From contig JAHREJ010000005.1 in the NCBI GenBank assembly GCA_021733645.1, forward strand, positions 62,001 to 126,000: a stretch of DNA of 64,000 nucleotides, given 5' to 3'. The notes under the pieces were generated by a model, which saw only the letters and a program-made list of their open reading frames with translations, made no database searches and was not told the DNA's origin. A program made the translations under genes and the position numbers. Of this stretch, positions 8,618-19,019 are shown in pieces. The DNA comes from Bacillus subtilis subsp. subtilis. GTDB taxonomy: Bacteria; Pseudomonadota; Gammaproteobacteria; Xanthomonadales; Xanthomonadaceae. Within the stretch, counting starts at the first letter, position 1; each line of letters starts with the position of its first letter.

Positions 8618-11323
8618 TTAGAAGTTCACCGTGAACCCGAACCGCACGGTGCGTCCGGGCGAGGCCATCAGGCCCAGCGTCATGGCGTCCATGTAGTAGC
8701 GGTCGGTGAGGTTGTCCACGGTCAGGTCCAGCGCGACGTGGTCGTTGAGGCGGTAGGTGGCAAACAGATCCACCAGCACGTAGGAACCCCAGTCCACCAC
8801 CGGGATGATGCTGCCAGCGGCCTCCAGCATCGGGCGGTGGCCGGTGTAGGCGGTGCGGGTGCCGGCGGTCAGGCGTTGGTCGAACAGATGGGTACCCAGG
8901 GTCAACGCGGCCGATGCGCGCGGCGGGATGTGGTTGCTGGCGTAGCTGTCCACCACGCCGCCGGCGTGGCATTCGGCGCTGCGCGTGGGATAGGCGCGGT
9001 TGCGGTGGCAGAAGTTGGTGTGGGTGTAATAGCTGCCCGACAGTTCGCTGAAGAAGCGCGGCGTGCGGTACTCGGCGCTGATCTCGTAGCCCTTGAAATC
9101 GGCGAGGTCGATGTTCTCGATCACCGGTGCGCTGACCCAACCGTCCATCTGCACGGTGGTGCGGGTGAGATAGTCCTTTACGTGGTTGTCGAAGTAGGCC
9201 AGCTTCAGGCGCGCCTGGTCACCGGCGGCGATCAGGCCATCACGCAGCAGGTTGAGGCCGAACTCGCGGTTCCTGGCATGCTCCGGGCGCAGGTCCATCG
9301 CCAGCATGGTCGGCACCGGGCCCGAGCTGGTTTCGAACAGGCCGGGCATGCGCAGCGCTTCGGCGTAGCGCGCGTACACCTGCACGCCGTTGATGGGCGT
9401 ATAGGTGATCGATGCGATCGGGGTGGTGCCGTTGCCGCGGCCTTCCAGGTGGGTGGGGGTGAAGACAATCGGGCGGCTGTTGGACGGCACCTGGGTGATC
9501 TGGCGGTCGTAGCTCTTGTAGCGGGTATGGCGCAGCGCTGCGTCCAGCGTTAGCCAGTCGGTCGGCACCCATTCCCCGCTCAGAAACGCGCTGCTCTCTT
9601 CGCGCTTGGCGTTGTTGCTGCTGAAACTCTGCGCGGCACTGATCGGGTGCACGTCTTCCTTGCCGTGGGTGAGGCCGTACTGCAGCGCCATGTCGCCCCA
9701 GCCGGTGAGGAAGCGCGAGGTGTTGGTGGCATCGATGCCCCAGCGCTCGGCCTGGCGGTAGGTGACTTCGATATAGGTGAATTCCGGCGGCAGGGCGGGG
9801 AAGGAATAGGTGTTGCGGATGGTGTTGTCCAGCGCGGTGCGCCAGGCATTGGCCTTGACGTCGATCAGCGCGTTGTCCGGTTGCCAGCGATAGCGTGCGG
9901 TCCAGGTATCGGCATCCACATCACTCAGCGCCGATTGCAGCGCGCCTTCGCCACGCAGGATCGCCGAGGGCATCAGTTCACCGTAGCGGCTCTGGTACTT
10001 CATGTGGCCCAGCTCCAGGGCCTGGTCGGCCGTGGGCTTCCAGGTGCCCTTGAGCAGCCAGGACTGGTTGTCCACCGAGGTGTTGAGCACTTCCTCGCCG
10101 GCGCGGAAACGGTTGAGGCCGTTGAAGCCGACCGTGGTGTACTCCACCCAGCGGCCACGGCTGTCGGTGGTGCGCGAGGTCGAGAAGATCGGCTCGGGCG
10201 CGTCGGGGCCGTTTTCGCCGGCGAAATAGTTGCCGGTCTTGCGCCGCGCGTACACGCCGACCAGCTCGAACCGGTCCCACGTCCTGGCCACGGCCAGGCT
10301 GCCGCTGCCACCGGTGGGCGTGCCGGTGGAAGGCCGGTCCATGCCGGTGTCATCGGCAAAGGTCTCCGGCACCGGTTGCCGGGTGCAGGTGCGGCCGCCG
10401 CCGCAGTCGGTGAGGAAGCGGCCGCCATTGCGCAGGCCACCGGTGGTGAACGGTGCGGGCGGTGAACGGCTGTTGTCGCTGAAACCGCCCTTCAGGCGGA
10501 TGCCCCAGTTCTTGTCGCCGGTGATGATGTCATCGGCATTCAGCGTGCGCATGCTGACCACGCCGCCGATCGCGCCCACCCCTTCGGCACCGGCGGTGGG
10601 GCCCTTCTGGATGTCGATGCCGCCGATCATGTCCGGGTCGATGTAGCTGCGCCCGGCCACGCCGGCATAGCCGCGGTACACGGTCACCTGCTGCTGGCTG
10701 CCGTCGATGAGCACCGGTACGCGGTTGAAGCCCTGCATGCCGCGGATGTTGAGGTCCAGCGCGCCGGAGTTGCGGTTGTCGCCGTTGAGTACGCCGGGCA
10801 CGCTCTTGAAGATGTCGCCGGCCTGGGTGCCGCGGAAGCGTTCGATCTGTTCGCGCGACAGGTGCGCCCCAGACTGCGGTGCGCGGTACGGGGCGTCGGC
10901 CGGATCGAGGGCGTCGTTGCCCAGCTGGGTGCGGTTGCCCTGGTCGCCGTGCACCTTGAGCGTCCCGATATGCTGCACGCCAGCGGCCTTGGCCGGTTGC
11001 ACGGTGAGCGCGCCGCTGGCGGTGCTGGCCAGCGCCAGCCCGCTGCCCTGCAGGGCCTGCGCGGCAGCCTGTTGCAGGGTCATGCGGCCGCGGATCGCCG
11101 GGGACTGGCGGCCCTGCACCTGTGCCGGGTCGATGGACAGCGGGTGGCCGGCCTCGGCGGCGATGCGGGTGAGGGTGTTGCCGAGTGGGCCGGCCTCGAT
11201 CTGGTAGTCATGCGCGACGGCGGTACTGGTCCCCGCACTCTGGGCGTGGACCAGTGGAACGGCGCTGGCCAGCGACAAGGCAAGGGCCAGGCAGGACGGG
11301 CGGAGCAGGGGCAGGGCGGGCAT
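8618..11323 (-). CDS. TonB-dependent heme/hemoprotein receptor with signalling (STN) domain
   Basis: This 901-residue outer-membrane receptor has a signal peptide (LALALSLASAVPLVHA), then an STN domain (about residues 35-105: DYQIEAGPLGNTLTRIAAEA, LTVQPA) as in FecA/FpvA/HasR-type transducers, a plug (IRGMQGFNRVPVLIDG, DIQKGPTAGAEGVGAIGG) and a barrel ending RFGFTVNF. The STN domain lets ligand binding signal through FecR to FecI, both encoded just upstream. Heme oxygenase follows immediately, so heme or hemoprotein is the likely ligand. An in-frame ATG at 11386 would add 21 residues before the signal peptide; 11323 fits better. Confidence 0.92.
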   Translation of the reverse strand: MPALPLLRPSCLALALSLASAVPLVHAQSAGTSTAVAHDYQIEAGPLGNTLTRIAAEAGHPLSIDPAQVQGRQSPAIRGRMTLQQAAAQALQGSGLALASTASGALTVQPAKAAGVQHIGTLKVHGDQGNRTQLGNDALDPADAPYRAPQSGAHLSREQIERFRGTQAGDIFKSVPGVLNGDNRNSGALDLNIRGMQGFNRVPVLIDGSQQQVTVYRGYAGVAGRSYIDPDMIGGIDIQKGPTAGAEGVGAIGGVVSMRTLNADDIITGDKNWGIRLKGGFSDNSRSPPAPFTTGGLRNGGRFLTDCGGGRTCTRQPVPETFADDTGMDRPSTGTPTGGSGSLAVARTWDRFELVGVYARRKTGNYFAGENGPDAPEPIFSTSRTTDSRGRWVEYTTVGFNGLNRFRAGEEVLNTSVDNQSWLLKGTWKPTADQALELGHMKYQSRYGELMPSAILRGEGALQSALSDVDADTWTARYRWQPDNALIDVKANAWRTALDNTIRNTYSFPALPPEFTYIEVTYRQAERWGIDATNTSRFLTGWGDMALQYGLTHGKEDVHPISAAQSFSSNNAKREESSAFLSGEWVPTDWLTLDAALRHTRYKSYDRQITQVPSNSRPIVFTPTHLEGRGNGTTPIASITYTPINGVQVYARYAEALRMPGLFETSSGPVPTMLAMDLRPEHARNREFGLNLLRDGLIAAGDQARLKLAYFDNHVKDYLTRTTVQMDGWVSAPVIENIDLADFKGYEISAEYRTPRFFSELSGSYYTHTNFCHRNRAYPTRSAECHAGGVVDSYASNHIPPRASAALTLGTHLFDQRLTAGTRTAYTGHRPMLEAAGSIIPVVDWGSYVLVDLFATYRLNDHVALDLTVDNLTDRYYMDAMTLGLMASPGRTVRFGFTVNF

Positions 11324-11395
11324 CGATACGGCTTCCGAAGGAGGGATTCGGAAAGGGATGTGTATCGAGGGCGAAGAATCGGACACGACCGGTAC

Positions 11396-12367
11396 TCAAC
11401 GGCGATCGATCACGGTGACCAGCCCGTAGTGGCGGACTACCAGCGGCAGCGTTTGGACCAGCGCGGCGAGCGTGCGGTCGCTGTCATCCAGCCCGAACAC
11501 GCCCTGCACGCGCAGCGCGGCGGCCGCGTCGGACACGCGCAGCAAGCCGCGACGGTAAGGCTGCAGGTGCGCCACCAGCTCGGCCAGCGGCGCGTTGTCC
11601 AGGCGCACCTGGCCGCGCACCCAGTCGGTGAGGGGGGCCGCCGCGGCGCCGAGCAGGGTGATGCCACGGGCACCCACGCGCGCGCTGTGCCCGGCCTGCA
11701 GTTGCACGCGGCTGCCATCGGCGGCCTGCACCAGCACATGGTCGCCCAGCACCACCACGGTGCTGCCGTGGTCGTCGCGCGCCAGCATCAACTGGCCGCG
11801 CAGCAGCGTGGCCTGCACATACGGCCCATGCAGCACCAGCGGACGCGGATCGGCCGCCACCTCCAGCAGCACCCGGCCACGGCGCAGCCACAGTTCGCGC
11901 CGGGTAGCACGCAGCTGCACGTCCATGCCACTGCGCGCATCCAACAGGGCGTGGCTGCCATCGGCCAGCGCGAAGCGGCGCCGCTGCGCGGTGGCGGTGC
12001 GCAGGTCGGCGCCGAGCTCGCGCAGCGGGAACTGGCGGTCGGCCCAGCACGCCGCGCCGGCACCGGTGACCGCCAGCGCCGCCAGTGAGCGCAGGGCGGT
12101 GCGCCGCGAGGGGCGCAGCAGCACCGCGCGCGCCTGCTGGGACTGCCCCGGGTGGCGCTCGGCCACCTCGCGCAGGCGCACGAACCGCTGCTGCACCTGC
12201 TGCAGTTCGGTCCACGCATGGCGGTGGGTGGGCGCGGCTGCCAGCCAGGTTTGCAGGCGCTGCTCCAGCCCGGCATCGGCCTGGCCGGACTGCAGCAGCA
12301 CCATCCAGTCGATCGCCGCGACCATCGCCGCGCGGTCCGGCGCAGCGGGCTCGGGAATGGCACTCAT
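11396..12367 (-). CDS. FecR-family anti-sigma / signal transducer
   Basis: This 323-residue protein spans the inner membrane and relays the receptor signal to the sigma factor. The N-terminal cytoplasmic part (AIDWMVLLQSG, RLQTWLAAAPTHRHAWTELQ) is the FecR_N/DUF4880 type. A single membrane segment follows (about residues 85-105, SLAALAVTGAGAACW), then the periplasmic FecR domain (RRFALADGSHALLDARSGMD) and a C-terminal STN-like domain (NAPLAELVAHLQPYRRGLL). Its start overlaps the fecI-type stop (ATGA), and the receptor follows after 72 bp. Confidence 0.93.
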   Translation of the reverse strand: MSAIPEPAAPDRAAMVAAIDWMVLLQSGQADAGLEQRLQTWLAAAPTHRHAWTELQQVQQRFVRLREVAERHPGQSQQARAVLLRPSRRTALRSLAALAVTGAGAACWADRQFPLRELGADLRTATAQRRRFALADGSHALLDARSGMDVQLRATRRELWLRRGRVLLEVAADPRPLVLHGPYVQATLLRGQLMLARDDHGSTVVVLGDHVLVQAADGSRVQLQAGHSARVGARGITLLGAAAAPLTDWVRGQVRLDNAPLAELVAHLQPYRRGLLRVSDAAAALRVQGVFGLDDSDRTLAALVQTLPLVVRHYGLVTVIDRR

Positions 12368-12885
12368 CGGGCGGCCTCGGCGTGCAGGTCGGCCAGGCAG
12401 CATCGCCAGGCCTGCCGCAGGTAACGCCCCACCGTGCGCAGCGACACCCCCAGCCGCAGCGCGATCTGCTCATGGCCCAGGCCATCCAGCTGGCTGTAAA
12501 GGAAGGCAGCGCGTGCGGGCGCAGGCAGCCCCTGCATGGCGCGGTCCACCAGCAACACCGTTTCCAGCAGCAGGGCGCGTTCCTCCGGCGAGGGCGAGAA
12601 CGCCTCGGGGAAGTGCCGCAGCTGCGCCAGCCACGCCTGTTCCAGGTCGCGGCGGCGGCGCAGGTGGAACAGCAGGCGCTTGGCGATGGTGGTCAGGAAC
12701 GCGCGCGGTTCGTCGATGCTGGCCAGCGGTGTGCGCGACGCCGCGACCTGGGTGAAGGTCTCGGCGGTGAGGTCCTCGGCATCCCAGCGGCAGCGCATCT
12801 GCCGGCACAGGCGTGCCAGCAGCCAGCGGTGATGGTCGCGGAACAGCGTGGCGAGCGCATCGTGGGGGACGACCGGGGACGACAT
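12364..12885 (-). CDS. FecI-type ECF sigma factor
   Basis: This 173-residue ECF sigma factor has region 2 (FRDHHRWLLARLCRQMRC, AEDLTAETF, RAFLTTIAKRLLFHLRR) and region 4 (LPAPARAAFLYSQLDGLGHEQIALRLGVSLRTVGRYL, given here only as the helix-turn-helix span, residues about 120-155). It should direct RNA polymerase to the downstream heme receptor when the receptor is loaded. It starts the fecI-fecR-receptor-hemO-tonB unit, and a Fur-box-like palindrome lies right before it, as in other iron-starvation sigma systems. Confidence 0.93.
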   Translation of the reverse strand: MSSPVVPHDALATLFRDHHRWLLARLCRQMRCRWDAEDLTAETFTQVAASRTPLASIDEPRAFLTTIAKRLLFHLRRRRDLEQAWLAQLRHFPEAFSPSPEERALLLETVLLVDRAMQGLPAPARAAFLYSQLDGLGHEQIALRLGVSLRTVGRYLRQAWRCCLADLHAEAAR

Positions 12886-12895
12886 TGCCAGTTAT

Positions 12896-12914
12896 GCAAA
12901 TGAGAAGTGTTCGC
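12896..12914 (-). promoter_or_regulatory. Fur-box-like site before the heme-uptake sigma gene
   Basis: GCAAATGAGAAGTGTTCGC lies 11 bp upstream of the sigma-factor ATG and matches the Fur consensus at 11 of 19 positions by my count. It sits in a longer interrupted palindrome whose outer arms ATGCAA/TTGCAT are at 12894-12899 and 12919-12924. It could also serve the divergent secreted-protein gene that starts at 13059. Confidence 0.5.
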
Positions 12915-13058
12915 ATTATTGCATGGTTGCGCAGGCGCCGCGAGCGGCAGGGTCATAGGCCGACCGCCCGGTCTGCGCTAGGCTGCGCAGGCACCGATCG
13001 GGAGGGCGCGCGCACGGCGACGCCACGCGGCGGTGCGTTGCCAGGCGGGGAACAGACC

Positions 13059-13481
13059 ATGCGCGGGATGCGTCAGTGCGGTGCCGTCGTTGTCGTGCTT
13101 GCACTGTGGGGTGCGGTGGCGCAGGCCGCCGCGGTCACGCCGCTGGCGGGAACCTATTCCAACGTGTGCCAGCACGCCGACAGCGGCGATCTGCTGGGCA
13201 CCACGCTGTTCTTCCCCGGTGCGGCCGATCCGGGCCACGTGCAACGGCAGCGCTACGAGGGGGCTGCGCTGGCACCGGAACGGTTGGCGCTGACGGCGCG
13301 CGGCGCGGCCTGGTACGTGCTCGGTGACGACGGCGCGGCGGTCATGGTGCTGCGCCGCGAGGGCGCCGCGTTGCGGGTGACCTACCTGGATGGTCAGCAG
13401 GCCGATATCGGTGGCGACAGCGAAACGCTTGTGGCGTCCGCGCGGCGGCCGGCCGCTGGCAGCGTGCCGGTCTGCCGGTAG
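13059..13481 (+). CDS. Small secreted or periplasmic protein of unknown function
   Basis: This 140-residue protein has a signal peptide (VVVVLALWGAVAQAAA, cleavage near residue 24) followed by TYSNVCQHADSGDLLGTTLFF, a region with two cysteines overall in the mature part (NVCQ and the C-terminal VPVCR), which could form a disulfide. No family recognised. The ATG at 13059 has a GGGGA element 7 bp upstream. It is divergent from the heme-uptake sigma gene, whose Fur-box-like site lies in the shared region, so iron control is possible. Confidence 0.7.
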   Translation: MRGMRQCGAVVVVLALWGAVAQAAAVTPLAGTYSNVCQHADSGDLLGTTLFFPGAADPGHVQRQRYEGAALAPERLALTARGAAWYVLGDDGAAVMVLRREGAALRVTYLDGQQADIGGDSETLVASARRPAAGSVPVCR

Positions 13482-13500
13482 CCGCGGCAGTCCCCCAACG

Positions 13501-13530
13501 CGGAACGCCGCGATCTCTCGCGGCGTTCCG
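13501..13530. terminator. Hairpin between converging genes
   Basis: This is a perfect 13-bp stem (CGGAACGCCGCGA with its complement) closed by the 4-base loop TCTC. It lies between the plus-strand secreted-protein gene and the minus-strand end of sufS. No long T-run follows on either side, so it is a convergent hairpin rather than a textbook intrinsic terminator. Confidence 0.55.
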
Positions 13531-13553
13531 GGGCACTGCCTGCACTGTGGCGG

Positions 13554-14810
13554 TCAGCCCAGCAGCTTGCGCACCTTGTTCAACGCCACGATGAAGCGTT
13601 CGATCTCTTCATGTGTGTTGTAGAACGCCAACGATGCGCGGCAGGTGGCCGCCACGCCGTAATACTGCAGCAGCGGGTGCGCGCAGTGCTGGCCCGAGCG
13701 TACCGCCACGCCTTCCAGGTCCAGCAACGTGGCCAGGTCGTGCGAGTGCGCGCCATCGACCAGGAAGGACACCACGGCCGCCTTGTCCGGGGTGGTGCCG
13801 AAGATGCGCAGGCCGTCGATCTTGCCCAGCTCTTCGTTGAAGTGCGCCAGCAGCTCGCCTTCGCGGGCTTCCACATGCGCCAGGCCCAGCGATTCCAGGT
13901 AATCCACCGCCACGCCCAGGCCGATGAAGCCGGCGATGTTCGGGGTGCCGGCTTCGAACTTGTGCGGGGCATCGTTGAACACGGTGCCCTCGAAGCTGAC
14001 CTCCTTGATCATCTCGCCACCACCGATGAACGGCGGCATCGCGTCGAGGTGCTCGCGGCGTGCCCACAGCGCGCCGGTGCCGGTGGGGCCGCACATTTTG
14101 TGGCCGGTGATGGCGTAGAAATCGCAGCCGATCGCAGTCACGTCCACCTTGCGGTGCGGTACTGCCTGCGAGCCGTCCACCACGGTGATGATGCCGCGCT
14201 TGCGTGCTTCCCGGCAGATCTCGCGGACCGGGTTGACCGTACCCAGCACGTTGGACACGTGCGCCACGGCCAGCAGCTTGACCTCGGCGGTCATCGCACG
14301 GCGCAACGCGTCCAGGTCGAGGGCCCCGTCGGGGGTGATCTCGGCCACGCGGATCGTGGCGCCGGTACGCTCGGCCACCAGCTGCCACGGCACGATGTTG
14401 GCGTGGTGCTCCATGCGCGAAACCAGGATGACATCGCCGGCCTTCAGCCGCGGCAATGCCCACGAATAGGCCACCAGGTTGAGTGCGAAGGTGGTGCCGC
14501 TGCACAGCACCAGATCGTTGGCGCGCACGTTGAGGAAGCGCGCCAGCTTGGTGCGCGCCCCTTCGTAGGCGTCGGTGGCTTCGGTGCCAAGGGCATGCAC
14601 CGCACGGCTGACGTTGGCGTTGTAGCGGCGGTAGAACTCATCCACCGCGCCGATCACCTGCACCGGCTTCTGCCCGGTATTGGCGTTGTCGAAGTACACC
14701 AGCGGCTTGCCATGCACTTCGCGCATCAACAGCGGGAAATCCAGGCGGACGCGGTCCCAGTCCGGGGCCACCGCGGTATCGGTGGCCGGGCGCGCGGTGG
14801 TGAGGTTCAT
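13554..14810 (-). CDS. sufS: Cysteine desulfurase SufS
   Basis: This 418-residue PLP enzyme removes sulfur from cysteine for Fe-S cluster assembly. Visible features are YFDNANTGQKP near the N-terminus, the PLP lysine in ITGHKMCGPTG (around residue 235) and the active-site cysteine in RSGQHCAHPLLQ (around residue 365), a class II (SufS) signature. It is the last gene of sufBCDS, its start overlapping the sufD stop by four bases. No sufE lies in the window, so the partner that accepts the sulfur must be encoded elsewhere. Confidence 0.96.
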   Translation of the reverse strand: MNLTTARPATDTAVAPDWDRVRLDFPLLMREVHGKPLVYFDNANTGQKPVQVIGAVDEFYRRYNANVSRAVHALGTEATDAYEGARTKLARFLNVRANDLVLCSGTTFALNLVAYSWALPRLKAGDVILVSRMEHHANIVPWQLVAERTGATIRVAEITPDGALDLDALRRAMTAEVKLLAVAHVSNVLGTVNPVREICREARKRGIITVVDGSQAVPHRKVDVTAIGCDFYAITGHKMCGPTGTGALWARREHLDAMPPFIGGGEMIKEVSFEGTVFNDAPHKFEAGTPNIAGFIGLGVAVDYLESLGLAHVEAREGELLAHFNEELGKIDGLRIFGTTPDKAAVVSFLVDGAHSHDLATLLDLEGVAVRSGQHCAHPLLQYYGVAATCRASLAFYNTHEEIERFIVALNKVRKLLG

Positions 14811-16069
14811 GCCACGCCTGCCTGGGCCAGGGCAATGTCCAGGTGGCGGCGCAGCTGTTCGGTGAGGCGGGCGTCGAGCGCGTTCAGCGGTTCATGGCAG
14901 AACGCGGCACTGAGCAGCTGCTGGGCCTGGTCGGCGCGCAGGCCGCGCGAACGCAGGTAGAACAGCGCGTTGGCATCGAGCTGCCCCACGGTGGCACCGT
15001 GGGCGGCCTTCACTTCGTCGGCGTCGATCACCAGCGTGGGCTGGGTATCGATTTCGGCGTCGGCAGAGAGCAGCAGGTTCTTGTTGGACAGGTTGGCATC
15101 GGTGCCATCGGCGCCGGCACGGATGTGGATGCCGCCGTGGAAGACCACGCGGCTGCGGTTGGCCGCCACGCCACGCCACACCATCTGCGAGGCGGTGTCG
15201 CGGGCGATGTGTTCGATGCCCAGGCGCGTGTCCACGTGGCGGCGACCATTGCCGAGCAGCACGCCATTGGCGGTGAGCTGGGCGTTGTCGCCTTCCAGGC
15301 GCACGTTGAGTTCGTGGCGGCTGAGGGCGGCGCCCAGTTCCAGGTCGATGCGGCGGTACTGTGCGTTGCGGGCCAGCACGGCGTCGGTGCGCAGCAGGGT
15401 GGTGGCGCGCCCGCTGTCGGCCTGCACGCGGGCGTGCGAGAGCACGGCATCCTGGGCCAGGTGCACGTGCACCAGGGTGTTGCCCAGGTGCGCGGCGTCG
15501 CCCACATGCAGGTGGTGTTCGACCACGCCCAGCGCGGCGCCGGCACGCAGTTCGATCAGGTGCCGGTGGTGCCAGGACAGGTCGGCCCCGCCGGCCACGC
15601 TGATGAAGACCAGCTGCAGCGGCAACTCGACCTGGGCGCCGTCATCCACGCGCACCACCACGCCTTCATCGGCAAGGGCGGCATTGAGGCGGGCGAACAC
15701 TTCGTCACTGCGCTCGAAGCGGCGGCCGAGGAAGCGCAGCGCGTCGTCGCCGGCGGCCAGTGCCGAGGACAGCGTCTGCAGCTGCACGCCGGCCGGCAGC
15801 GCGGCGATGTCGCTCAGCGCATCGGACGGACGGCCATTGACGAACACCAGGCGCGGCGACGGAATGTCAGCCAGCAGCGCAGTGTCGACGTCGGTGGCGG
15901 CCAACGGCGCCGGGCTGAAACTGCGGCGCTCCAACTGGCGCAGCGAGGTGTACTTCCAGGCTTCGGCGCGTGGCCCGGGCAGGCCGGCCTGCAGGGCGGC
16001 ATCCAGTTCGGCGCGGCGTGCATCGCTGCCGCAGAAGCCCCTGGCGAGGGAATCCAGCAGTGCGCTCAT
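14807..16069 (-). CDS. sufD: Fe-S cluster scaffold subunit SufD
   Basis: This 420-residue protein is the SufD partner of the SufBCD scaffold. The N-terminal helical part contains LPGPRAEAWKYTSLRQLERR, typical of SufD. The C-terminal beta-helix includes GADGTDANLSNKNLLLSADAE and TVGQLDANALFYLRSRGL, with the conserved AHGATVGQLD region that contacts SufB/SufC. It overlaps the sufC stop (TGATG) and the sufS start (ATGA), so the operon is tightly coupled. Confidence 0.96.
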   Translation of the reverse strand: MSALLDSLARGFCGSDARRAELDAALQAGLPGPRAEAWKYTSLRQLERRSFSPAPLAATDVDTALLADIPSPRLVFVNGRPSDALSDIAALPAGVQLQTLSSALAAGDDALRFLGRRFERSDEVFARLNAALADEGVVVRVDDGAQVELPLQLVFISVAGGADLSWHHRHLIELRAGAALGVVEHHLHVGDAAHLGNTLVHVHLAQDAVLSHARVQADSGRATTLLRTDAVLARNAQYRRIDLELGAALSRHELNVRLEGDNAQLTANGVLLGNGRRHVDTRLGIEHIARDTASQMVWRGVAANRSRVVFHGGIHIRAGADGTDANLSNKNLLLSADAEIDTQPTLVIDADEVKAAHGATVGQLDANALFYLRSRGLRADQAQQLLSAAFCHEPLNALDARLTEQLRRHLDIALAQAGVA

Positions 16070-16833
16070 CAGACCGCTGCCTCCGGCACCACGCGGTCCT
16101 TCAGGAAGTGGTAGCCGTGCGCTTCCAGTTCCAGGGCCAGCTCCGGGCCGCCGCTCTGTACGATCTTGCCGTCGGCCAGCACGTGCACCACGTCCGGCTT
16201 GATGTAGTCCAGCAGGCGCTGATAGTGGGTGATGACGATGAACGAACGCTCCGGCGAGCGCAGCGCGTTGACGCCGTCGGCCACGCTCTTGAGCGCGTCG
16301 ATGTCCAGGCCCGAATCGGTTTCGTCCAGGATGGCCAGCTTCGGCTCCAGCACGGCCAACTGGAAGATCTCGTTGCGCTTCTTCTCGCCACCGGAGAAGC
16401 CTTCGTTGACACCCCGGTGCAGCAGTTCGTCCTTCAGGTGCAGCACGGCCAGCTTCTGGCGCACCAGTTTGAGGAACTGCATCGAATCCAGTTCTTCCTC
16501 GCCGCGCGCCTTGCGCTGGGCGTTGAGCGCGGCGCGCAGGAAGTAGGTGTTGTTCACGCCGGGGATTTCCACCGGGTACTGGAAGGCCAGGAACAGACCG
16601 GCGGCGGCGCGTTCTTCCGGCGCCAGGTCCAGCAGGTCGCGGCCTTCGAACTGCACGCTGCCTTCGCTCACTTCATAGCCCTCGCGGCCGGCCAGCACGT
16701 TGCCCAGGGTGGACTTGCCGGCGCCGTTGGGGCCCATGATGGCGTGCACCTGGCCGGGCTTCACGTCCAGCGACAGGCCCTTGAGGATTTCTTTGTCGCC
16801 GATGCGGGCGTGGAGGTTATCAATCTTCAGCAT
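16069..16833 (-). CDS. sufC: SufC ATPase of Fe-S cluster assembly
   Basis: This 254-residue ABC-type ATPase drives conformational change of the SufBCD scaffold. Walker A is MGPNGAGKSTLGN (about residue 34), the signature motif is FSGGEKKRNEIFQL and Walker B is LAILDETDSGLDID. I chose the ATG at 16833 (MLKIDNLHARIGDKEILKG) because a longer reading from 16869 adds residues unlike any SufC. It lies 66 bp after sufB and overlaps sufD by three bases. Confidence 0.96.
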   Translation of the reverse strand: MLKIDNLHARIGDKEILKGLSLDVKPGQVHAIMGPNGAGKSTLGNVLAGREGYEVSEGSVQFEGRDLLDLAPEERAAAGLFLAFQYPVEIPGVNNTYFLRAALNAQRKARGEEELDSMQFLKLVRQKLAVLHLKDELLHRGVNEGFSGGEKKRNEIFQLAVLEPKLAILDETDSGLDIDALKSVADGVNALRSPERSFIVITHYQRLLDYIKPDVVHVLADGKIVQSGGPELALELEAHGYHFLKDRVVPEAAV

Positions 16834-16899
16834 GATGCGAATCCGGTAGTGCCACGCCATGCGCGGCAAAAAAATAGCAGACGAGGGCGCGGCAGGCGA

Positions 16900-18375
<1,476 letters not shown>

Positions 18376-18391
18376 GGGGGCTGCCTGTGGA

Positions 18392-18844
18392 TCAGGAGAC
18401 GACATCGGCCGCGATCACGCGGCGCGAAGCATCAACAAGGGGAAGAGGGGGCAGGATCTGCGCCAGGCTGACCGCGCGCAGTGCTTCAGACACCACATCG
18501 TTGATCAGCCGCCAGCTGCTGCGCGCGCCGCATTGCAGCTCGCGTCCGCACTGGCTGTGGTCGTGGGCGCACTCGGTCAGGCCCAACGGACCCTCCATCG
18601 CTTCCACGATCTCGAACAGGCTGATCCGTTCGGCTGCGCGGGTCAGGCGATAACCGCCACGCACGCCGCGCAGGCCTTCAACCAGGCCGGCCTGGGCCAG
18701 CGGCTTGAGCAGCTTGCTGACGGTGGGCGGTTCGAGGCTGGCGAACTCGGCCAGTTCAGTCGCACTGAGCACCTCGCCCGGGCGGGCGGCGAGCACGGTC
18801 AACACGACGGTGGCGTAATCGGTGAGCTTGGTGACGCGGAGCAT
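18392..18844 (-). CDS. Rrf2/IscR-type regulator of the suf operon
   Basis: This 150-residue winged-helix regulator starts [19 protein letters not shown] and has the DNA-binding helix at [19 protein letters not shown] and the wing at [12 protein letters not shown]. Three cysteines ([16 protein letters not shown]) can hold an Fe-S cluster; the first spacing is six residues rather than the five of E. coli IscR. It is the first gene of the regulator-sufBCDS unit, so it probably senses cluster demand and represses itself and suf. It matches the class annotated as SUF-system regulator in gamma-proteobacteria. Confidence 0.93.
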   Translation of the reverse strand: MLRVTKLTDYATVVLTVLAARPGEVLSATELAEFASLEPPTVSKLLKPLAQAGLVEGLRGVRGGYRLTRAAERISLFEIVEAMEGPLGLTECAHDHSQCGRELQCGARSSWRLINDVVSEALRAVSLAQILPPLPLVDASRRVIAADVVS

Positions 18845-18860
18845 GGGAGGGCGGAATCGT

Positions 18861-18885
18861 AAAGCGGACTGAAATTGTACGCTTT
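18861..18885 (-). promoter_or_regulatory. Candidate operator of the suf regulator
   Basis: A 25-bp interrupted palindrome has perfect arms AAAGCG and CGCTTT and an A/T-richer centre. It lies 17 bp upstream of the regulator ATG, where an autorepressing Rrf2 protein would bind. The spacing resembles type 2 IscR sites, but the match is partial, so the assignment rests mostly on position. Confidence 0.4.
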
Positions 18886-19019
18886 TATCGCCGGGCATCC
18901 AACCCACCCTGTTCAGGGGCGCGGACCGGGGCCATCGGGGCGCGGGCACGCGCGTCGCTTTGGCAATCACAAAGATTAAGCGAGAATCGCCGCTTACCTT
19001 CCGTTACGGCCCGTCCCAC

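Noticed and set aside
13501-13530. Perfect hairpin as a small RNA or REP
   Set aside because: It lies exactly between two converging genes and lacks the GTAG head; a convergent termination hairpin is simpler.
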